From Azonexus sp. (GTDB taxonomy: Bacteria > Pseudomonadota > Gammaproteobacteria > Burkholderiales > Rhodocyclaceae): a stretch of DNA of 6,440 bases. Under the pieces are notes generated by a model, which was not told the origin of the DNA, searched no databases, and saw only the letters and a list, made by a program, of their open reading frames with translations. The position numbers and the translations under genes are program-made. The stretch is taken from the NCBI GenBank assembly GCA_030697085.1, contig JAUYQT010000151.1:1-6440 (forward strand), read 5' to 3'. Positions 1-4,093 of the stretch are shown piece after piece. The first letter of the stretch is position 1. Each line of letters opens with the position of its first letter.

Positions 1-13
1 ACGGCTGCCTGCC

Positions 14-822
14 ATGACTCCCGAGCAATTCATCACCCGCTGGCAAAACGTCGGCGGTTCCGAGCGCGCCAACTACCAGCTATTCATCGCCGACCTCTGC
101 GCCCTGCTTGAACTGCCCAAGCCCGACCCGGCGCAGGACGAGACCCGCGACAACGCCTACGTCTTCGAGCGCCGCGTCATCTTCAAACACGGCGACGGCG
201 GCAGCAGCAACGGTTTCATCGACTGCTACCGGCGCGGCAGGGGGAAGCCTACGGCTGGGCCGATCTTTTAACCGTCATTCCCGCGCACCCCAAGGGTACT
301 TCCTGCGGGGCGCAGGCGGGAATCCAGGAGGCAAGTGACTGGACTCCCGGCTCTGCACTTCCTTCGGTCGCCGGCGCCGGAGTGACGGTGTCGCTGAGCG
401 AAACTATCCTCGAACGTCTGGTCGCCCTCAACAGCGCACGCGCCCGCGAAGAAGCCAACGGCCAAATCCGCTGGCTACGTCCGGCTTACCAGAACCCGCA
501 AGCCGAATTGCCGGCGACCATGGAAACAACGGCTGGCGCCACGGTCGACGCGAAAAATGAGGCAAAAACCCGGTCGACCGCAGCCGTCGAATCCGCCTCA
601 GCCACCAGCGCCACAGCGCAAAAAACCGCCTGGCCGGCCACGCTCCCCGAACAAATGGCACTCCTCGCCCGCCTGCTCGCCGAATCCGCCCTCACCGAAA
701 GCCAACTGGCCAGCCGCATCACCGGCAAAGGCGCCTGGAAAAAACGCCTCCCCGACTTCCTGCAAACCCTGGTCGCCCTCGGCCGCGCCCGGCAGGATGG
801 CGAAATCTGGATGGCGGTTTGA
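14..822 (+). pseudogene. Remnant of an MmeI-like class I SAM-dependent DNA methyltransferase, internally deleted
   Basis: Positions 14-271 read MTPEQFITRWQNVGG..., then SERANYQLFIADLC, NAYVFERRV and GFIDCYRRG. This is the typical N-terminus of large (about 900-1100 aa) MmeI/type IIL-like methyltransferases. The frame then becomes unrelated residues and stops at 269-271. In another frame, from about 240, AYGWADLL is followed (from 388) by LSETILERLVALNSARA, then NGQIRWLRPAYQNP, and an acidic/alanine-rich linker. A winged-helix-like tail (LPEQMALLARLL...RLPDFLQTLVALG) ends at the stop 820-822. These match the C-terminal part of the same family. The whole catalytic core, including the SAM-binding and NPPY-type motifs, and the target-recognition region are missing. 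The two ends are in different frames, so the intact enzyme cannot be made. A palindromic repeat interrupts the C-terminal remnant at 271-389. The family call is from remembered conserved segments and is fairly sure; the exact deletion point (about 232-244) is inferred. Confidence 0.8.
271..389. repeat. Palindromic CGTCATTCCCGC-type intergenic repeat (REP/MITE-like)
   Basis: The outer arms ACCGTCATTCC (271-281) and GGAGTGACGGT (379-389) are inverted repeats with one mismatch. The inner arms GGGAATCCAG (318-327) and CTGGACTCCC (339-348) are also inverted with one mismatch. Inside the left half, ATTCCCGC (277-284) pairs with GCGGGAAT (315-322), giving a nested hairpin structure. Sequences beginning CGTCATTCCCGCG and containing GGGAATCCAG are familiar dispersed repeats of betaproteobacteria. 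The element lies inside the C-terminal remnant of the methyltransferase gene and has no stop codon in that frame. I see no obvious target-site duplication, and it encodes no transposase. Confidence 0.75.
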
Positions 823-843
823 GGGCGAATATCTGGCGAAAAA

Positions 844-893
844 AGGGGGCGATTGCCCTATTTGGCCGCAATTTTTACCGATCATCCGGTAAA
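844..893 (+). terminator. Possible weak terminator hairpins after the methyltransferase relic
   Basis: A short hairpin GGGC-GATT-GCCC (847-858) is followed by a 7-bp stem, TTTACCG (874-880) with CGGTAAA (887-893), loop ATCATC, and then the pyrimidine-rich tail TCTTTCT. The stems are short and the T-run is interrupted, so termination is only a possibility. Confidence 0.25.
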
Positions 894-1136
894 TCTTTCT
901 CGATCCCTGGCAGATCGAACGCCGCGATGGCTCTTTCCTGCCCACCGGGGTGCCTTTGCAAGCAGTTCGGCCGCATCGGAGTCCGGGCATGCCATTTGCT
1001 AAGACGTAAATGAGGGCATCCTGTGCAAGGCGTTCGGGAAATCGCTCGCCACGGCTTCGCTCCCGTATGGCGACGCTCTCCACTTGCTGACACGTGGGGC
1101 GCAGCCCATCCGAATCCAAAACATGAAGGAGGCAGC
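894..1136. other. Non-coding stretch upstream of the Lys/Ala-rich protein gene
   Basis: With the hairpins before it, this makes a gap of about 310 bp (823-1136) with no convincing gene. Open frames on both strands give arginine-, cysteine- and proline-rich translations with no start supported by a ribosome binding site, typical of GC-rich non-coding DNA. The segment of about 905-1115 resembles, from memory only, an intergenic sequence seen repeatedly in related genomes. A heat-shock-type promoter match lies at 1083-1111. Confidence 0.4.
1083..1111 (+). promoter_or_regulatory. Candidate sigma-32-like promoter
   Basis: CTTGCTG (1083-1089) and CCCATCC (1105-1111) are separated by 15 nt. This resembles the heat-shock consensus CTTGAAA, 11-16 nt, CCCATNT, with four of seven bases in the first box and CCCAT intact in the second. 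Transcription would start near 1118, just before the ribosome binding site of the next gene, so the leader would be very short. It is a pattern match only and may occur by chance in this GC-rich region. Confidence 0.25.
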
Positions 1137-1553
1137 ATGAAGGAACTCAACATCAACCTAAACGTCGCCGCTCTGACGCTTGGCCTCGCCTTCAGCAGCG
1201 GTGCACTGGCTGAAGAAATATCAAAAGAGAGTTACAAGTTGGAGAAGGACGCGATCAAGGCCGAGCACAAAGCGGCCAAGGCCACTTGCGCGCCGATGTC
1301 CGGCAACCACAAGGATATCTGTCTCGTCGAGGTGGAAGGCAGGAAGAATGTCGGGCTGGCCGAACTGGAAGCCAGTTACAAACCCACCGCCAAGAATCAG
1401 TATCAGGCTCGCGTCGCCAAGGCCGAGGCCACCTATGCGCTCGCCAAGGAGGAATGCGACGTCAAGACGGGCGACGAAATGGATGCCTGCGTCAAGGCGG
1501 CAAAAGCGGCAGAGACGGCGGCGAAGGCCGATGCCAAGGCAGCGATGAAGTAA
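1137..1553 (+). CDS. Secreted Lys/Ala-rich protein with two CX10C modules (hypothetical)
   Basis: This 138-aa protein starts at the ATG preceded by GAAGGAGG (1125-1132), a strong Shine-Dalgarno sequence. Upstream in-frame codons look non-coding. Residues 1-25 form a Sec-type signal peptide with hydrophobic core VAALTLGLAFSSG and a probable cut after ALA25, so the mature protein should be periplasmic or envelope-bound. The rest is strongly helical and rich in Lys, Ala and Glu. It contains two related modules: C51-x10-C62 with a SGNHKDIC stretch, and C107-x10-C118 with TGDEMDAC. Each is flanked by KAE/AKA helices, and the modules lie 56 residues apart, suggesting internal duplication and two possible disulfides. 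Similar short proteins are common in betaproteobacteria, often labelled hypothetical or TolA-like; function is unknown. The ElaB/YqjD-like gene follows 118 nt downstream, so both may belong to an envelope-stress cluster. Confidence 0.85.
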   Translation: MKELNINLNVAALTLGLAFSSGALAEEISKESYKLEKDAIKAEHKAAKATCAPMSGNHKDICLVEVEGRKNVGLAELEASYKPTAKNQYQARVAKAEATYALAKEECDVKTGDEMDACVKAAKAAETAAKADAKAAMK

Positions 1554-1671
1554 GCGCAAGCCCATAGAAAAACGATCGAGGCGCCAGCTCTGGCTGGCCG
1601 GTGCCTTGCGTCTTCAGCGCAAAACCAGCGAGCTGTCACCCTTAACTTCATTCTCGATCAGGAAAACCATC

Positions 1672-2082
1672 ATGGAACAGACTGGAACAAATTCGTCGCT
1701 CGACGGCGCCCAACTGGCAAGCATCGCCGAACAGACAGCGTTTAGCGCACATCAGGCGATCGATCAGCTTTCCGGCGTCACCCGTCCAGCCATATCGCGT
1801 GCGACATCCCGCGCCCATCATCTGGTGGACAGCATTAGCGGCACCACCAGCCGGGTGGCGCAACGGCTTGAGAAAACAGCGTGCCGGCTGAAAAGCACCG
1901 AACAGCGCCTGGTCGGCGTCAGCAGCAATTATGTCCGCGAACACCCGCTCGCCTCGGCCGGCATCGCCCTGGCTGCCGGCTTTCTGGTAAGCCAGCTGGT
2001 CGGTTCGCGAAAATCTCCCGGCCACGACAAGGAAGCAGAAACGGCGGAAAGCAGCGGAACGCCTGCCCGCGAAGGGTCATGA
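1672..2082 (+). CDS. ElaB/YqjD-like (DUF883-type) tail-anchored membrane protein
   Basis: This 136-aa protein starts at the ATG at 1672, which has AGGAAAA (1660-1666) in front. The frame opens earlier, at 1606, but without a ribosome binding site. Residues 1-85 are polar, Ser/Ala/Gln-rich and predicted helical. Residues 87-113 contain YVREHPLASAGIALAAGF followed by LVSQLVGSR, matching the C-terminal segment of the ElaB/YqjD/DUF883 family (YVRENPW..., then a Gly/Ala-rich membrane span and basic residues). A polar tail of 23 residues follows. In Escherichia coli these are inner-membrane proteins of stationary phase that bind ribosomes; whether that role holds here is inference. Only the C-terminal third is clearly family-like, so the N-terminal half may have a different job. 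The stop codon lies 4 nt before the next small gene, suggesting co-transcription. Confidence 0.75.
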   Translation: MEQTGTNSSLDGAQLASIAEQTAFSAHQAIDQLSGVTRPAISRATSRAHHLVDSISGTTSRVAQRLEKTACRLKSTEQRLVGVSSNYVREHPLASAGIALAAGFLVSQLVGSRKSPGHDKEAETAESSGTPAREGS

Positions 2083-2086
2083 AGCG

Positions 2087-2218
2087 ATGGATATCTGGGA
2101 ATACACGGCCTACCTGCTTGGGCTGATCGCCCTGTTTGCCGGCGTGCTGATCTGGGCCTTCGGGCGCAAACGCAAGAAACGCTTCGAGCAGGATGGCCGA
2201 ATACCGTTTGAGGAATAG
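2087..2218 (+). CDS. CcoQ/FixQ-like single-span small protein (orphan)
   Basis: This 43-aa protein starts MDIWEYTAYLLG. It has one transmembrane segment (about residues 7-25) and the cytoplasmic tail GRKRKKRFEQDGRIPFEE. A short N-terminus, a single span, a basic R/K cluster, then RF-x-x-x-x-x-x-PF and an acidic end are the pattern of CcoQ/FixQ. That small subunit stabilises cbb3-type cytochrome c oxidase. The start is supported by GAAGGG (2071-2076), 10 nt upstream, and by the 4-nt distance from the preceding stop. An overlapping ATG at 2079 is in another frame and gives only a short peptide. No ccoN, ccoO or ccoP gene is visible in the window. It could be a relocated CcoQ, a paralogue acting in stress conditions, or a look-alike membrane miniprotein. 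Coding status is likely; the family call is moderate. Confidence 0.65.
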   Translation: MDIWEYTAYLLGLIALFAGVLIWAFGRKRKKRFEQDGRIPFEE

Positions 2219-2219
2219 C

Positions 2220-2399
2220 TCATGGCGCGGTTCTAACCAGCGGCGAATCGAACGCCGGGTTGAGCAAGTCAAGAAAAGAGCACTTGCCGGTGGCGACGAT
2301 CTTCTGGATTTTGCCGGTCAGGTCGAGGCCGGGCAGTCGGGTCAAGCCCCTGTCGCTGGCAATGACGGCGCGAGCAGGCATTGCGGCGTGAAGTCCCAT
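2220..2399 (-). other. Unidentified 59-codon ORF, possible gene remnant
   Basis: The frame from ATG 2399 to TGA at 2220 encodes MGLHAAMPARAVIASDRG, then LTRLPGLDLTGKIQKIVATG, ending in DSPLVRTAP. Its central codons end almost always in G or C (GCC, GTC, CTG, ACC, AAG, ATC). This is typical of real coding sequence here and much better than the overlapping frames. There is no good ribosome binding site, and in-frame TAG codons lie just upstream (about 2425-2450), so it may be the 3' end of a decayed gene. I do not recognise the family. It overlaps the tail of the proline-rich gene's frame, at most one of which is likely to be real in that stretch. Confidence 0.3.
2235..2261. terminator. Imperfect hairpin downstream of the CcoQ-like gene
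   Basis: CGGCG (2241-2245) pairs with CGCCG (2253-2257) around the loop AATCGAA. AACC (2235-2238) can extend the stem with GGTT (2258-2261) across a 2-nt bulge. No T-run follows on either strand, so it would be a poor intrinsic terminator. It lies between the + strand cluster and the oppositely oriented genes. Confidence 0.2.
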
Positions 2400-2724
2400 G
2401 TATCCGACTGGCTGGCCTGACGGCTACCGATCGTGCTAGCCACTTGGTAAGTAGCCCCGGTATCACTGGCGGTTCGCGGACCGGTACCGGCACCACATCA
2501 GGCGGTGGATCATTGATCGCGGGCGGCTCTTTATCGGGCGGAACGGGCGGAAGCTCCGGGTTCCGGGGCGACTCGGGATAGGTCGGGGGAGCGGGCTTGG
2601 TCGGTGGCGATGCCGGAATACCGGCATGCCGGTACGGTGCAACGGGCTTGTTCCATTCTTTCAGGCCGTCCTTGAATTCGACATACCGGCGTTCGCTCGT
2701 GATGTTCCAATAACATTGCAACAT
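2269..2724 (-). CDS. Proline-rich small hypothetical protein
   Basis: The open frame gives 151 aa. The ATG at 2724 has AGGAAAA (on the minus strand) about 5 nt upstream, so the start is credible. Residues 1-30 (MLQCYWNITSERR, then FKDGLKEWNKPV) look like a short folded N-terminus. Residues 34-90 are extremely proline-rich with PPxPPDKEPP-type spacing, suggesting an extended, disordered chain. From about residue 95 the sequence turns into Arg/His/Gln-rich residues without proline periodicity. That tail looks like an out-of-frame reading of the overlapping ORF at 2220-2399, so a frameshift or 3' replacement may have occurred. There is no signal peptide or membrane segment. It lies 54 nt downstream of the DUF1579 gene on the same strand and may be in one transcript. 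The function is unknown. Confidence 0.5.
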   Translation of the reverse strand: MLQCYWNITSERRYVEFKDGLKEWNKPVAPYRHAGIPASPPTKPAPPTYPESPRNPELPPVPPDKEPPAINDPPPDVVPVPVREPPVIPGLLTKWLARSVAVRPASRIHGTSRRNACSRRHCQRQGLDPTARPRPDRQNPEDRRHRQVLFS

Positions 2725-2778
2725 GGCTTTTTCCTATTGCAAAAAACTTGCAGAAATGTACGGCAAAGGCGCAGCACC

Positions 2779-3261
2779 CTACTGCACTCGCCGATAATCA
2801 GCCCGCATGAAGGGGCGCCACTCGCCGTCGTCATCCAGCATGTGCGAGTTCAACGTCCGGTGATCGTCACTAACGATCTCGATGACGTCCCGGTATTTCG
2901 TCATCGCGTCCGACGTACACATGGCAGGCCCCTCGGAATTCAGGGTCAGCACCTTTTCGGCCGCATCCAGTTCGCCGTCGTATAGCCATAGGTGCGTCAT
3001 CATCGAGCCGATCCACGTCCCGACATACCGCTTCGTCTGCGGATTGAAGCCGAGCGTCATCACCATCATTGCCGTATCGCCATCCGGCATTTCGCCCTTG
3101 CCGTTGGCTTGAATCCACAGACCACCGAGCGACTGCACACTTTCGGTTCCCTTGAATTTCTCGGCGGGCTTGCCGGGTTCCATCGTTGCTTCGCCTTCGT
3201 AGGCCCATTCGCCGATCAGCTTTTGTAGCCAAAAGTGTTCCTTTTGCGGTTCGGTTTTCAT
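2779..3261 (-). CDS. DUF1579 family protein
   Basis: This 160-aa protein starts at ATG 3261, with AGGAGA 5 nt upstream on the minus strand. The DUF1579 pattern is clear: H9 with WLQKLIGEW (11-19), GGLWI (46-50), TLGFNPQTKRYVGTW (69-83), MMTHLW (87-92) and YRDVIEIVSDDHRTL (123-137). The length fits a single-domain member. The fold is expected to be a lipocalin/calycin-like beta-barrel, and the biochemical role of the family is not established. There is no signal peptide, so it should be cytoplasmic. Its start codon overlaps the TGA of a 13-codon upstream ORF (ATGA overlap), suggesting translational coupling. The proline-rich protein gene follows 54 nt downstream. Confidence 0.85.
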   Translation of the reverse strand: MKTEPQKEHFWLQKLIGEWAYEGEATMEPGKPAEKFKGTESVQSLGGLWIQANGKGEMPDGDTAMMVMTLGFNPQTKRYVGTWIGSMMTHLWLYDGELDAAEKVLTLNSEGPAMCTSDAMTKYRDVIEIVSDDHRTLNSHMLDDDGEWRPFMRADYRRVQ

Positions 3262-3299
3262 CGCTGTCTCCTGTCGGATTGATCCGGCCGTAGTGTCAT
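3258..3299 (-). other. 13-codon upstream ORF overlapping the DUF1579 start
   Basis: On the minus strand, AGGAGA (3311-3306) lies 6 nt before ATG 3299-3297, which opens the peptide MTLRPDQSDRRQR. The stop TGA (3260-3258) overlaps the DUF1579 ATG (3261-3259) by the ATGA arrangement. A good Shine-Dalgarno sequence and exact overlap suggest a leader peptide or translational coupling. Chance, or the worn-down end of a former upstream gene, is equally possible. Confidence 0.35.
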
Positions 3300-3331
3300 C
3301 ACGGCTCTCCTACCTTGGGCAGCAAAAATGA

Positions 3332-3478
3332 TGCCTGAGTTGCAATGCGGTTCAATTAAACATCGTTCTGCGCAGTCGGGACATCAGCCGCCATATTGAA
3401 TCTCCTGAGTACAGGGATGTACTGCGCGAGGCGGTCGCCCATCACGAAAAGGTGATCATCGAACTTGAGCGGGAGTGA
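3332..3478 (+). pseudogene. Possible 3' remnant of an unidentified gene
   Basis: This frame is open from just after a TGA (3329-3331) to TGA 3476-3478 with no ATG, GTG or TTG start. From about 3358 it reads NIVLRSRDISRHIESPEYR, then DVLREAVAHHEKVIIELERE, an amphipathic, plausible helical C-terminus. It lies between divergent genes and has no ribosome binding site. It is probably the tail of a decayed gene, or an accidental open frame; I do not recognise it. Confidence 0.25.
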
Positions 3479-3584
3479 ATGAGTATTTTCAATTCGACTT
3501 GCTAATAAAACGCAGAACCACCTGCCACCGCCATTCTGGCCGGGTGCAGCGTACTGGGCTCATCCGTCTTAATCCCAAAACAAG

Positions 3585-3613
3585 TTGTGATTTGCCGTTT
3601 CGTGTGCTTACAT
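3585..3613 (+). promoter_or_regulatory. Candidate sigma-70-type promoter of the RHH/esterase operon
   Basis: TTGTGA (3585-3590, four of six matches to TTGACA) and TTACAT (3608-3613, three of six matches to TATAAT) are separated by exactly 17 nt. The predicted start, near 3620, falls inside the inverted repeat at 3613-3643, which is a sensible layout for repression by the encoded regulator. The -10 match is weak. Confidence 0.35.
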
Positions 3614-3643
3614 ACCATCCATACAGATGGTTTATGGATGGTA
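3613..3643. promoter_or_regulatory. Perfect 11-bp inverted repeat: candidate operator of the RHH regulator
   Basis: TACCATCCATA (3613-3623) and TATGGATGGTA (3633-3643) are exact inverted repeats around the 9-nt spacer CAGATGGTT. The spacer carries a further ATGG that can pair with CCAT. The right arm contains GGATGG (3636-3641), the best Shine-Dalgarno-like sequence for the ATG at 3649. The site could therefore act as a DNA operator for the adjacent ribbon-helix-helix protein or as an mRNA hairpin hiding the ribosome binding site. Autoregulation through such repeats is common for RHH proteins; here it is inferred. Confidence 0.6.
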
Positions 3644-3648
3644 ATGAG

Positions 3649-4068
3649 ATGGCGCGAAGTGATATTGAAGTTCGACCCCGGGTCGGCGAAACCGAAAAAT
3701 TGACGATCAATCTGGGCGTCGTCGATCTGGGGCAGATCGACCTTCTGGTGCAGGAGGGGTTTTATTCGAACCGCACCGATCTGATCCGCACGGCGATTCG
3801 CAATCAGTTGACCGTGCATGCTGAGGAGGTCAAGCGGACGATCGCTCGCCGGACCCTGGTGCTGGGTCTGCAGCACCTCAGCCGGGCCGATCTTGAACGG
3901 GCGTTGGCCGCCGGAGAAATGCTGCAGATCCAGGTCCTCGGCCTGGCGCGGATTGCCGACGACGTTTCGCCCGAACTGGCTCGCGCCACCATTGAATCCG
4001 TTGTTGTTCTGGGCGCCTTCCAGGCGAGCGCGGCAGTGCGTAGTGCGCTGGCCGATCGCATTCACTGA
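3649..4068 (+). CDS. Ribbon-helix-helix (CopG-like) transcriptional regulator
   Basis: I chose the ATG at 3649, giving 139 aa that begin MARSDIEVRPRVGE. The alternative ATG at 3634 lies inside the inverted-repeat arm, and codons further upstream look non-coding. Residues 16-54 fit the RHH DNA-binding fold: strand EKLTINLG (16-23), helix VDLGQIDLLVQEG (25-37), turn and helix FYSNRTDLIRTAIRNQL (38-54). Two such units would form the dimer. Residues 58-139 are a helical/hydrophobic C-terminal domain with SRADLERALAAGEM and a regular ELARATIESVVVLGAF segment, possibly for oligomerisation or signal sensing. The esterase gene starts 25 nt downstream, so the two form an operon. The regulator probably represses this unit by binding the inverted repeat at its own start. 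The RHH assignment is fairly sure; the signal is unknown. Confidence 0.8.
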   Translation: MARSDIEVRPRVGETEKLTINLGVVDLGQIDLLVQEGFYSNRTDLIRTAIRNQLTVHAEEVKRTIARRTLVLGLQHLSRADLERALAAGEMLQIQVLGLARIADDVSPELARATIESVVVLGAFQASAAVRSALADRIH

Positions 4069-4093
4069 ACTCATTTTCTCAAGGAGAAAAATC

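Noticed and set aside
598..1119. 173-codon minus-strand open frame
   Set aside because: It runs antisense through the methyltransferase remnant into non-coding DNA, has no ribosome binding site and an atypical Arg/Gly/Cys-rich composition.
1580..1610. Possible terminator GCCAG...CTGGC after the Lys/Ala-rich gene
   Set aside because: The stem is only 5 bp, alternative pairings compete, and no T-run follows.
2193..2420. 75-codon + strand frame (MAEYRLRNS...)
   Set aside because: It starts inside the CcoQ-like gene, lacks a ribosome binding site, and its third codon positions are less GC-rich than those of the minus-strand frame over the same bases.
2610..2627. Hairpin ATGCCGG-AATA-CCGGCAT
   Set aside because: It lies within the proline-rich coding region and has no T-run, so it is probably a by-product of the codons used there.
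3475..3648. Longer version of the RHH regulator starting at GTG 3475
   Set aside because: The extra 58 residues are Arg/His/Thr-rich with no domain character, would be translated across the promoter and operator-like repeat, and have no supporting ribosome binding site.
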